Origin: Sphingopyxis sp. Root154
GTDB taxonomy: Bacteria > Pseudomonadota > Alphaproteobacteria > Sphingomonadales > Sphingomonadaceae
Reading direction: 5' to 3'
Length of the DNA: 64,000 nucleotides
NCBI RefSeq assembly: GCF_001427105.1
Contig: NZ_LMGI01000004.1
Coordinates: 398,148 to 462,147, forward strand
Each line of letters begins with the position of its first letter. Positions within the stretch are counted from its first letter, which is position 1. The notes beneath the pieces were generated by a model, which made no database searches, was not told where the DNA came from, and was given only the letters and a program-made list of their open reading frames with translations. This document shows, piece after piece, positions 1-8,401 of this stretch. A program made the position numbers and the translations under genes.

Positions 1-305
1 CGCCGCGCACATTCGCGCGTGATCGATCCCAGCATCGACAGGAAGAAGGGGTTGATCATCGATTCGTCGGGGTTCGGGTCCTCGAAGAAGAGCAGGGCGA
101 GCGTATGGGTGCGCTGCGAGCGCAGGCTCGAGGCGTTCTTGTCGACGGTGTAGTTGAGCTCCTGCGCGATCCGCTGGATGTTGGCGCGGGTCGCGGCGCT
201 GACCGATTTGCTGCCTCGCAGTGCGCGCGACACCGTCGGCTGCGAGACGCCCGCCAGATAGGCGATGTCGAAACTCGTCGGCTTGGCCGAGGGCTGACGC
301 CCCAT
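1..305 (-). CDS. LacI-family transcriptional regulator (partial, 3' end outside window)
   Basis: Only the N-terminal 101 codons are present; the reading frame runs off the left edge. The start ATG is at 303-305. Residues 10-60 form a typical LacI helix-turn-helix (FDIAYLAGVSQPTVSRALRG), followed by the hinge region (AQELNYTVDKNASSLRSQRT) and the start of the periplasmic-binding-like effector domain (LALLFFEDPN). It is transcribed away from the TonB receptor/glycoside hydrolase operon, so it is probably the local repressor that responds to maltodextrin. The arrangement recalls the Caulobacter mal locus. The inducer cannot be read from this fragment. Confidence 0.9.
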   Translation of the reverse strand, partial: MGRQPSAKPTSFDIAYLAGVSQPTVSRALRGSKSVSAATRANIQRIAQELNYTVDKNASSLRSQRTHTLALLFFEDPNPDESMINPFFLSMLGSITRECAR

Positions 306-623
306 GTGTCTCTCCCTGCGCCGCTGCCTTCCAGGTGGCCGCTGCTCGCCCCGCAGACTAGCGATTGGTCCGGTGGATGCCAAGAAATTGCACGGGGTCG
401 AGTCCCGCGGTTTTCAGTCCCGAAAGCGTTGTATTTCTGCGACAGGGCGCAGCGCTGCATATTATGCGTATACGTATACCCTATGGCGGCGCGGCGTGAT
501 TGGTTTCAATTGCGAGGCTCAAGATGGGAAAGCCCACGTGCCGGAGAGGAGCCTGACGGACGCCCCGCGTCCCCCTCCCGATGCATGGGCCAAGACCACC
601 CGTCCGTGCCAGGGGAGCCACAT
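306..623. other. Divergent promoter region between LacI regulator and TonB receptor operon
   Basis: This 318-base stretch separates two divergent genes. Short open frames cross it, but none has a convincing ribosome site or family signature. It contains the palindrome at 468-479 and an AT-richer patch (about 455-485) where promoter elements are likely. The receptor start at 624 is preceded by AGGGGAG at 611-617. Confidence 0.6.
468..479. promoter_or_regulatory. Putative LacI-family operator (12-bp perfect palindrome)
   Basis: GTATACGTATAC is a perfect inverted repeat with a central CpG, as is usual for LacI-family operators. It sits about 145 bases upstream of the receptor start codon and 163 bases upstream of the regulator start codon, in the AT-rich part of the divergent intergenic region. 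Binding by the adjacent regulator is inferred from symmetry and position. Confidence 0.6.
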
Positions 624-3374
624 ATGACCATGCCGACCAATCTTCGCCGCGACGCGAGCGCCATCGCGCTCGGCTTCGCCTTGACCGCCTTGCTGCCCGG
701 CGCCGCGATGGCGCAGGATGCTGGCACCGCGCCCGTCGACGAGGCGCCGGCCGACGGCGAAATCATCGTCAGCGGCATTCGCGGGGCGATCAACAATTCG
801 GTTCAGGCGAAGAAGAACAGCACCTCGATCGTCGAGGTCGTCTCGGCCGAAGACATCGGCAAGCTGCCCGACCTGTCGATCGCCGAATCGCTGTCGCGCT
901 TGCCGGGTCTTGCAACGCAGCGCCTCGATGGCCGCGCGAACGTCGTGTCGATCCGCGGCCTCGCGCCCGATTTCACCACGACCTTGCTCAACGGCCGCGA
1001 ACAGGTTTCGGCGAGCAATAACCGCGGCGTCGAGCTCGACCAATATCCGTCCGAGCTGCTCAACGGCGCCATCGTCTACAAGACCCCCGATGCCTCGCTG
1101 ATCGGGCAGGCGATCGGCGGCACGATCGACATGCGCACGGTACGCCCGCTCGCTTACGGCAAGCGCACGATCGCGGCCGGCGCGCGTTTCGAGATCAACG
1201 ATCTCGGCAAGCTCAACCCCGATATTTCGAACAAGGGCTATCGCGCCAACATCTCCTATATAGACCAGAATGCCGACGGCACGCTCGGCTGGGCGATCGG
1301 TTACGCGCGCATGCAGTCGCCGACCGCCGAGGAACGGTTCAACGCGTGGGGCTATCCCGAAGCGACCGACGGCACGAACACCGCTTTCGTCATCGGCGGC
1401 GCCAAGCCCTATGTGAAATCGAACGAATTGAAGCGCGACGGCGTGATGGCGGTCGTCGAATGGGAACCGAGCGACAAATTCCACACGACGATCGACGGTT
1501 ATTGGTCGAAGTTCAAGGACGAGCAGCGCCTGCGCGGCATCGAATTCCCGCTGTTCTGGGGCAATTCGACCCTCCAGCCCGGCTTCACCGTCGAAGACGG
1601 TCTGGTGACGAAGGGCGTTTGGACGGGCACCGAGGCGGTGATGCGCAACGACGTCGTCCATCGCGACTCGACGATCATCGCGGGCGGCTGGAACACGCAG
1701 TTCAAGCCCAATGAGAAACTGACGCTCGAACTCGACCTTGGTTATTCGCGGATCAAGAAGACCGAGGAGAATCTGGAAATCTATCTCGGCACCGGTCGCG
1801 GCGCGGGCGTCGGCGCGCGCGAAACCGCGCTGGGGTTCGAGATGCGTCCGAAGGGCGGGATCATGTTCGACCCCTCGCTCGACTATGCCGATCCCAATTT
1901 GTTCGTGATCACCGATCCGCAGGGCTGGAACAGCTGCGGCGGCGCGGTTGCCAACTGCCAGGACGGCTTCGTCAACACGCCGCGCGTCAAGGACCAGCTG
2001 AAATCGCTGCGCCTGCAGGCGACGCAGGAACTCTACGGCGTGCTCAGCAGCATCCGCGTCGGCGCCAATTATTCGGACCGCAAGAAGAGCCTCGACGACC
2101 GCGGCTTCGTGCTGACCAGCAAAAATTATCCCGCGAACACCCCGGTGCCCGCCGATTATCTCTATGACCCGGTGTCGCTCGACTTCATCGGCATCCCCGG
2201 CATGGTCGCGTTCGACAGCTGGCGTTTCTACAATGACGGAAACTATAATCTGACCGACGGCGCCGGCTTCGACCCGGCGCGTGTCTTCAACGATTATACA
2301 ATCCGTGAAAAGGTGCTCACCGGCTTTGTGCAGGCGAATTTTGACGCCGATGCGGGAAGCACCCCGATCCGCGGCAACGTCGGCGTTCAGGTTATCCATT
2401 CGGACCAGACGGGATCGAGCTTTTATGCGCAGGTCGTCGGCGGCGTCACCCAGTCGACCCCGGTGACCGATGGCGACAAATATACCGACATCTTGCCCAG
2501 CATGAACCTGTCGGTCGAATTCGCCGATAACACCTTCCTGCGCTTCGGTGCCGCGCGCGTGCTGGCGCGCGCGCGCATGGACCAACTGAAGCCCGGCGGC
2601 GGCGTCAATTTCGATACGTCGAAGCGCAACAACACCGACGTCAACGCGTCGCCCTGGTCGCTCGATCTCGGCAATGCGAAGCTGCGTCCGCTGATGGCCG
2701 ACACGGTCGATGTCGGGCTCGAGAAATATTTCGGGCAGGGCGGCTATGTCTCGGTCGGCGGCTTCTACAAATATCTCGAAAATTACATCTATCGTCAGGT
2801 CAATCCGTTCGACTTCACCGACTTCGAGGTCCCCGATGGCGGCACGGTCGGCACGCGCGCCGGCCTCAGCAAACAGTGGCTGAACGGCAATGCCGGGCGC
2901 GTCTATGGCGCCGAAGCTTCCTTCTCGCTGCCCTTCGCAAACTTCACCCAGGCGCTTGACGGTTTTGGCGTGCTCGGCAGCGCCTCCTATACCAAGAGCC
3001 GCGTGCGCGAAGGCACGGAGGATGCGATTTCGATGCCCGGCCTGTCGAAATGGGTCATCAACGGAACCGCCTATTTCGAAAAGGATGGTTTCCAGGTGCG
3101 TGCATCGGGCCGCTACCGCTCGAAGTTCCTCGCCGAAGTTTCGACGATCAGCCTCGCGCGCGATATGTTCATGGCGAAGAGCGAATTCGTCGTAGATGCG
3201 CAGGTCGGATATACGTTCCAGAGCGGTGCGCTCGAAGGGCTGGGTGTGCTGCTGCAGGCGTCGAACCTGACGAATGAGCCGTTCGTGACCTATTACAACA
3301 ATGATCCGCGCCAGATCCGCGACTACCAGAATTATGGTCGCAACTTCATGGCCGGCATCACCTATAAGTTCTGA
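624..3374 (+). CDS. TonB-dependent outer-membrane receptor, probably for maltodextrin/alpha-glucan
   Basis: The product is 916 residues, normal for the large TonB-Xanth-Caul type of receptor. The ATG at 624 was chosen because AGGGGAG precedes it at 611-617 and it opens a signal peptide ending near AAMAQD (about residues 25-30). A TonB-box-like EIIVSGIR follows, then the plug domain (roughly residues 55-170, with GKLPDLSIAESLSRLPG and NVVSIRGL), then a beta-barrel ending in the aromatic C-terminus ITYKF. It should import oligosaccharides across the outer membrane using proton-motive force through TonB-ExbBD. The downstream amylase and glucosidase genes, and the divergent LacI regulator, point to maltodextrins. 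Substrate is inferred from context only. Confidence 0.93.
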   Translation: MTMPTNLRRDASAIALGFALTALLPGAAMAQDAGTAPVDEAPADGEIIVSGIRGAINNSVQAKKNSTSIVEVVSAEDIGKLPDLSIAESLSRLPGLATQRLDGRANVVSIRGLAPDFTTTLLNGREQVSASNNRGVELDQYPSELLNGAIVYKTPDASLIGQAIGGTIDMRTVRPLAYGKRTIAAGARFEINDLGKLNPDISNKGYRANISYIDQNADGTLGWAIGYARMQSPTAEERFNAWGYPEATDGTNTAFVIGGAKPYVKSNELKRDGVMAVVEWEPSDKFHTTIDGYWSKFKDEQRLRGIEFPLFWGNSTLQPGFTVEDGLVTKGVWTGTEAVMRNDVVHRDSTIIAGGWNTQFKPNEKLTLELDLGYSRIKKTEENLEIYLGTGRGAGVGARETALGFEMRPKGGIMFDPSLDYADPNLFVITDPQGWNSCGGAVANCQDGFVNTPRVKDQLKSLRLQATQELYGVLSSIRVGANYSDRKKSLDDRGFVLTSKNYPANTPVPADYLYDPVSLDFIGIPGMVAFDSWRFYNDGNYNLTDGAGFDPARVFNDYTIREKVLTGFVQANFDADAGSTPIRGNVGVQVIHSDQTGSSFYAQVVGGVTQSTPVTDGDKYTDILPSMNLSVEFADNTFLRFGAARVLARARMDQLKPGGGVNFDTSKRNNTDVNASPWSLDLGNAKLRPLMADTVDVGLEKYFGQGGYVSVGGFYKYLENYIYRQVNPFDFTDFEVPDGGTVGTRAGLSKQWLNGNAGRVYGAEASFSLPFANFTQALDGFGVLGSASYTKSRVREGTEDAISMPGLSKWVINGTAYFEKDGFQVRASGRYRSKFLAEVSTISLARDMFMAKSEFVVDAQVGYTFQSGALEGLGVLLQASNLTNEPFVTYYNNDPRQIRDYQNYGRNFMAGITYKF

Positions 3375-3377
3375 CGG

Positions 3378-3411
3378 GACAAGCGGGCCGGGCATGTCCG
3401 GCCCGCTTGTC
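3378..3411 (+). terminator. Intercistronic hairpin after the TonB receptor gene
   Basis: A perfect 14-bp stem (GACAAGCGGGCCGG and its complement) closes a 6-base loop GCATGT, starting three bases after the receptor stop codon. No T-run follows, so it is more likely a partial terminator or an mRNA 3'-end stabiliser that sets the receptor message above the downstream enzyme messages than a full stop. Confidence 0.6.
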
Positions 3412-3435
3412 ACGGATGCGGACTGGCGAGAGGGA

Positions 3436-4953
3436 ATGAACAGGGTGGGCGACAGTCGCATCACGAAGGTCGTCATCGTCGGCGGCGGAACCGCGGGCTG
3501 GATGGCCGCCGCGGCGCTGTCGCGGACGATGGACAATCTGTCGATCCGGCTGGTCGAGAGCGACGAGATCGGCACCGTCGGGGTCGGCGAGGCGACCATT
3601 CCCGCGATCCGCCTGTTCAATGCGCTGATCGGCATCGACGAGAATGAGTTCATTCGCGAAACGGGCGGGACGTTCAAGCTCGGCATCCAGTTCCACGACT
3701 GGGGCCGGATCGGCGACGTCTATATGCACGCGTTCGGGCAGATCGGGCGCAGCCTCGGCATGCTGCCGTTCCAGCAATATTGGCTCCGCGGCCGTAACGA
3801 AGGCGTCGCGGGGCGGCTCGGCGACTCTTCGCTGAACGAAACGGCGGGACGCCAGAACCGCTTCGCGCGGCTGCCGCAAATCCCGAACACCAGCCTCGAC
3901 GGCATCGCTTACGCCTTTCATTTCGACGCCGCGCTTTATGCGGCATATTTGCGCAAGGTCGCCGAGGCCGCCGGGGTAGAAAGGACCGAAGGCAAGATCG
4001 CCAGCGTCCGGCGCAATGGTGAAGGCGGCCATGTCGAAGCCGTCGTGCTGGACAACGGTAAAGCGATCGAAGGCGAGCTTTTCATCGACTGTTCGGGCTT
4101 TCGCGCGCTGCTGATCGAGGACGCGCTCGAAACCGGCTTCGAGGACTGGACGCACTGGCTGCCCTGCGATCGCGCGATCGCGGTGCCGAGCGAAAATGCT
4201 GGCCCGGCCCGGCCCTATACGCAGGCGATCGCGCACAAGGCCGGCTGGCAATGGCGCATCCCGCTCCAGCATCGGACCGGTAACGGCCACGTCTTCTGCA
4301 GCGACTTCATCAGCGAGGATGAGGCGACCGCGACCCTGCTCGCCCATGTCGAAGGCCGCCCGCTCGCCGAACCGCGGACGCTTCGCTTTCGCACCGGGAT
4401 GCGCAGGAAGGCGTGGAACGCCAATGTCGTCGCGCTTGGTCTCGCCTCGGGTTTCCTCGAGCCGCTTGAATCGACGAGCATCCACTTGATCCAGAACGGG
4501 ATCGCCAAGCTGCTCGCGCACTTTCCCGATCGCGATTTCGATGCCGCCAATATCGACGGCTATAACCGGCGTGTCCGCTTCGATTACGAACGCATCCGCG
4601 ACTTCGTCATCCTCCACTATCACGCGAACCAGCGCACCGACGCGCCCTTCTGGATCCGCTGCCGCGAGATGGGCATTCCCGATACGCTGGCGCGCAAGAT
4701 CGAGCTGTTCAAAAGCCACGGCCAGATTGTCCGCGAGGGCGACGAATTGTTTATCGAGATCGGCTGGTTCCAGGTGCTGACGGGGCAGAATGTCATGCCC
4801 GCTGGCTATCATCCGATGGTGGACCAGCTCACCCCCGACGAGCTCGCGGGCTTTTTCGCCGACATCGAAACGATCGTCGCGCGCACCGCGTCGCATTTAC
4901 CAACCCACGAAGAATTTATCGCGCAGCATTGCGCGGCAGGAGTGCCCGCATGA
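3436..4953 (+). CDS. Tryptophan-halogenase-like flavin-dependent protein of the glucan locus
   Basis: This 505-residue protein has all hallmarks of flavin-dependent halogenases: the FAD-binding GGGTAGW at residues 16-22, GEATIP at 51-56, the lysine in TFKLG (K81, the position of the catalytic lysine K79 of PrnA), the WxWxIP motif at 271-276 (WQWRIP) and a glutamate in LESTSIH (E345, compare E346 of PrnA). Two starts are possible: ATG 3436, and GTG 3445 which is better spaced from AGGGA at 3431-3435. It lies between the receptor gene and the alpha-amylase gene, whose start overlaps its stop by four bases. Homologues beside TonB receptors are common in Caulobacter, Xanthomonas and sphingomonads, but their substrate is unknown; a role in halogenating free tryptophan is not supported by the context. 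Confidence 0.88.
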   Translation: MNRVGDSRITKVVIVGGGTAGWMAAAALSRTMDNLSIRLVESDEIGTVGVGEATIPAIRLFNALIGIDENEFIRETGGTFKLGIQFHDWGRIGDVYMHAFGQIGRSLGMLPFQQYWLRGRNEGVAGRLGDSSLNETAGRQNRFARLPQIPNTSLDGIAYAFHFDAALYAAYLRKVAEAAGVERTEGKIASVRRNGEGGHVEAVVLDNGKAIEGELFIDCSGFRALLIEDALETGFEDWTHWLPCDRAIAVPSENAGPARPYTQAIAHKAGWQWRIPLQHRTGNGHVFCSDFISEDEATATLLAHVEGRPLAEPRTLRFRTGMRRKAWNANVVALGLASGFLEPLESTSIHLIQNGIAKLLAHFPDRDFDAANIDGYNRRVRFDYERIRDFVILHYHANQRTDAPFWIRCREMGIPDTLARKIELFKSHGQIVREGDELFIEIGWFQVLTGQNVMPAGYHPMVDQLTPDELAGFFADIETIVARTASHLPTHEEFIAQHCAAGVPA

Positions 4954-6743
4954 GCTTGCTCTCATCGATTATCGCGCTGAGCCTGGCGGGCGCTGCGCCC
5001 GCTGAGGATTACCGCCAGCGCCCGCCCGAGGACGAAATCATCTATTTCGTCCTTCCCGACCGCTTCGAGAATGGCGATCCCAAGAACGATCGCGGCGGGC
5101 TGAAGGGCGACCGGCTCCAGACCGGCTATGACCCGACCGCCAAGGGCTTTTTCAACGGCGGCGACCTCGCCGGCCTCACCAAGCGGCTCGATTATATCGA
5201 GGGTCTGGGGGCTACCGCGATCTGGTTCGCGCCGATCTTCAAGAACAAGCCCGTGCAGGGGCCGAAGGGCGACGAAAGCGCGGGCTATCACGGCTATTGG
5301 GTCACCGACTTCACGCAGGTCGACCCGCATTTCGGCACCAATAAAGAGTTCAAGGCGTTCGTTGACGCCGCGCACGCGCGCGGGATGAAGGTCTATATGG
5401 ACATCATCGCCAACCACACCGCCGACGTTATCACTTACAAGGAGGACGCGGCCGGAGGCTTCCGCTACCGCAGTCTCGCCGATTATCCTTATTCGCGGCG
5501 CGGCGGGATCAAGGGCGCGGCGATCAATCCGGGCTTTTCTGGCGACCATGTCGCCGATGCGGAGAACTGGAAAAAGCTGACCGACCCGGCTTTCGCCTAC
5601 ACGCCCGTCGTGCCGAAGGGCGAGGAGCGGGTGAAGGTTCCCGCCTGGCTCAACGACCCGATCTATTATCACAACCGCGGCAACAGCGACTGGGTCGGGG
5701 AATCGGCGCTCTACGGCGATTTTTCCGGGCTCGACGATCTCGCGACCGAGAACCCGCGCGTCGTTCAGGGTTTCATTGACATCTATGGCCGCTGGATCGA
5801 CGAATTCGGCATCGACGGTTTCCGGATCGACACCGCCAAGCATGTGAACCCCGAATTCTGGCAGGCCTTCGTACCCGCGATGCAGGCGCGGGCGAAGGCG
5901 CGCGGCATTCCCAATTTCCACATCTTCGGCGAAGTCTATGTCGACGCCGTCGATCCGGGCGCGCTCGCCTGGTACACGCATGCGGCGGGTTTGCCCGCGG
6001 TGCTCGACTTCGGTTTTGCGCGTGCCGCGATCGATGCGGTGAGCGGGACGAAGGGGACCGACCAGTTCGCGCGGCTGTTCGACGGCGACGCGCTCTACAA
6101 GGGCGGGGCAGGGGCCGCGCAAGGGCTGCCGACCTTCCTCGGCAACCACGACATGGGCCGCTTCGCGATGTTCGTGAAAGCGGCGAACCCGAAGGCCAGC
6201 GAGGCAGAGCTGCTGCAGCGCGTGATGCTCGGCCATACCATGCTGCTGACGCTGCGCGGGGTGCCGACGATCTATTATGGCGACGAGCAGGGGTTCGTGT
6301 CGGACGACAAGGACCAACTCGCGCGCGAAAATATGTTCGCGTCGCAGGTCGCGGCCTATAACGATAACGACCTTATCGGCAGCGACGCGACGACCGCGAC
6401 CGCCAATTTCGATGCCGCGCATCCGCTCTATCGCCATATCGCGGCGCTGGCAGAAATCCGGCGCAAGACCCCCGCGCTGATGCGCGGCGCTACCAAGGTC
6501 CGCGTCTTTTCCGAAAAGCCCGGTCTGCTCGCGGTATCGCGCTTCGATCCCGACACGGGGCGCGAAGTGCTGCTCGCCTTCAACACGTCGACGGCGCCGC
6601 TGTCGGCCAATATTGCCATCGATATGAAAAGCGCGCGCTTTACCGCGGTCCACGGCGACTGCCCCGCGGCACCCACCGCGCCGGGTAGTATCCATCTTTC
6701 CCTCCCCGCTTTCGGCACGATCATCTGCCAGGCCAGCGAATAA
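4950..6743 (+). CDS. Secreted alpha-amylase family protein (GH13)
   Basis: A 597-residue GH13 enzyme that hydrolyses alpha-1,4-glucosidic bonds. ATG 4950 overlaps the halogenase stop (ATGA) and follows GGCAGGAG. The first 23 residues form a signal peptide, so the enzyme acts in the periplasm or outside. The four GH13 regions are present: MDIIANHT (region I), GFRID with nucleophile D294 (II), FGEVY with acid/base E328 (III) and LGNHD with D401 (IV). The N-terminal IYFVLPDRFENG is typical of bacterial amylase/cyclomaltodextrinase-type enzymes. A short C-terminal beta domain ends the protein. It should trim starch fragments taken up by or presented to the receptor encoded upstream. Confidence 0.93.
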   Translation: MSLLSSIIALSLAGAAPAEDYRQRPPEDEIIYFVLPDRFENGDPKNDRGGLKGDRLQTGYDPTAKGFFNGGDLAGLTKRLDYIEGLGATAIWFAPIFKNKPVQGPKGDESAGYHGYWVTDFTQVDPHFGTNKEFKAFVDAAHARGMKVYMDIIANHTADVITYKEDAAGGFRYRSLADYPYSRRGGIKGAAINPGFSGDHVADAENWKKLTDPAFAYTPVVPKGEERVKVPAWLNDPIYYHNRGNSDWVGESALYGDFSGLDDLATENPRVVQGFIDIYGRWIDEFGIDGFRIDTAKHVNPEFWQAFVPAMQARAKARGIPNFHIFGEVYVDAVDPGALAWYTHAAGLPAVLDFGFARAAIDAVSGTKGTDQFARLFDGDALYKGGAGAAQGLPTFLGNHDMGRFAMFVKAANPKASEAELLQRVMLGHTMLLTLRGVPTIYYGDEQGFVSDDKDQLARENMFASQVAAYNDNDLIGSDATTATANFDAAHPLYRHIAALAEIRRKTPALMRGATKVRVFSEKPGLLAVSRFDPDTGREVLLAFNTSTAPLSANIAIDMKSARFTAVHGDCPAAPTAPGSIHLSLPAFGTIICQASE

Positions 6744-6760
6744 GCGAAGACCACGCCATA

Positions 6761-8401
6761 ATGACCCAGTCCCTCGTCCAGAATGCCAGCTTGCCCGCCG
6801 CCGCCGAGGCGCCCTGGTGGAAGGGCGCGGCGATCTATCAGATCTACCCGCGCAGCTTCGCCGATTCGAACGGCGACGGGATCGGCGACCTTGCCGGCAT
6901 CACCACGCGGCTCGACTATGTCGCCGCGCTCGGCGTCGATGCGATCTGGCTGTCGCCCTTCTACCCCTCACCGATGGATGATTTCGGCTATGACATCGCC
7001 GACTATTGCGGCGTCGACCCGATCTTCGGCACGCTCGCCGATTTCGACGCGCTAGTGGCGCGTGCACATGCGCTGGGGCTGAAGGTCACGACCGACCTTG
7101 TCTTCGCGCACACCTCCGATCGTCACGCGTGGTTCGCGGAGAGCCGCGCGAGCAAGGACAATGACAAGGCCGACTGGTATGTCTGGGCCGATGCCAAGCC
7201 CGACGGGTCGCCGCCGACCAACTGGCAGTCGGTGTTCGGCGGCCCGGCGTGGACGTGGGACGCGCGGCGCGGCCAATATTATATGCATAATTTCCTGGCG
7301 TCGCAGCCGCAGCTCAACGTCCACAACGCGGCGGTGCAGGACGCGCTGCTCGGCGTCGTGCGGTTCTGGCTCGATCGCGGCGTCGATGGGTTTCGCATCG
7401 ATGCGATCAACTTCTCGATGCACGATCCCGAACTGCGCGACAATCCGCCCGCGCCGCCGTCGAACAAGGTCCGCACCCGCCCGTTCGATTTCCAGCAGAA
7501 AATCCATAACCAGTCGCACCCCGACATCCCGCTCTTCCTCGAACGCATCCGCGCGCTGACCGATCAATATGAGGGCAGCTTCACCGTGGCCGAGGTCGGC
7601 GGCGATGATGCGGTGCGCGAGATGAAGCTGTTTACCGCGGGCGACGGCCGCCTCAACAGCGCCTATGGCTTCGACTTCCTCTATGCCGACCGGCTGACGC
7701 CGCAACTCGTGCGCGAGGCGGCCGAACAATGGCCCGATACGCCGGGGCTCGGCTGGCCGAGCTGGGCGTTCGAAAATCACGACGCGCCGCGCGCCGTGTC
7801 GCGCTGGACCCCCGAAGGCGTCGACGGGCAAGCCTATGCGCGGATGAAGATGGCGCTGCTCTGCGCGCTGCGCGGCAATATCATCCTCTACAATGGCGAG
7901 GAACTGGGGCTCGACCAGGTCGAGATTCCGTTCGAGCTGGTGAAGGATCCCGAGGCGCTCAAGAACTGGCCGCTGACGCTGTCGCGCGACGGCGCGCGCA
8001 CCCCGCTGCCATGGGCGGCAGGCGAGGCGCATGCGGGCTTTTCGATAGCCGATCCGTGGCTGCCGCTGGGTTCGACGCACGATGCGCTCGCGGTCGACCG
8101 GCAACAGGACGATCCCGCGTCGCTGCTCAACCTCACGCGCCAGCTGGTCGGACTGCGCGCCGCGCACCCCGCGCTGCGCCTCGGCCGCGACGCGCGCTGG
8201 ATTGCCGAGGGCGATCTCCTCGGTTTCGACCGCATCGCGGACGGCGACCATATCCGCTGCCTCTTCAATCTCGGTGGCGCGATAATCGACGTCGCGGCCC
8301 ATGGCGCGGGCGGCACGCCCATCGCTGCACTCAACGGCGCTGATCCGGCGCATCTGCCGCCGTGCGGCGCTCTCTGGCTGAAACTCGAAGGAACAAATTG
8401 A
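6761..8401 (+). CDS. Alpha-glucosidase / oligosaccharide hydrolase (GH13, oligo-1,6-glucosidase-like)
   Basis: A 546-residue GH13 protein starting WWKGAAIYQIYPRSFADSNG, the signature of the alpha-glucosidase/oligo-1,6-glucosidase subgroup. Catalytic residues are visible: nucleophile D214 in GFRID, acid/base E278 in AEVGG and D341 in FENHD. No signal peptide is evident, so it is likely cytoplasmic and would complete the breakdown of imported maltodextrins to glucose. It starts 17 bases after the alpha-amylase stop and its own stop overlaps the next start by one base (TGATG). Whether alpha-1,4 or alpha-1,6 linkages are preferred cannot be told from sequence alone. Confidence 0.93.
   Translation: MTQSLVQNASLPAAAEAPWWKGAAIYQIYPRSFADSNGDGIGDLAGITTRLDYVAALGVDAIWLSPFYPSPMDDFGYDIADYCGVDPIFGTLADFDALVARAHALGLKVTTDLVFAHTSDRHAWFAESRASKDNDKADWYVWADAKPDGSPPTNWQSVFGGPAWTWDARRGQYYMHNFLASQPQLNVHNAAVQDALLGVVRFWLDRGVDGFRIDAINFSMHDPELRDNPPAPPSNKVRTRPFDFQQKIHNQSHPDIPLFLERIRALTDQYEGSFTVAEVGGDDAVREMKLFTAGDGRLNSAYGFDFLYADRLTPQLVREAAEQWPDTPGLGWPSWAFENHDAPRAVSRWTPEGVDGQAYARMKMALLCALRGNIILYNGEELGLDQVEIPFELVKDPEALKNWPLTLSRDGARTPLPWAAGEAHAGFSIADPWLPLGSTHDALAVDRQQDDPASLLNLTRQLVGLRAAHPALRLGRDARWIAEGDLLGFDRIADGDHIRCLFNLGGAIIDVAAHGAGGTPIAALNGADPAHLPPCGALWLKLEGTN

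Noticed and set aside
306..623. Short overlapping frames in the LacI/receptor intergenic region as genes
   Set aside because: They lack ribosome sites and conserved features, and they overlap the probable operator and the receptor start.
519..3686. Very long antisense open frame (over 1000 codons) opposite the TonB receptor
   Set aside because: Long antisense frames are expected in GC-rich genes with this codon usage; it has no ribosome site and its sequence is low-complexity and His/Arg/Asp-rich. The same holds for long antisense frames over glnA, sucC, clpA and others.
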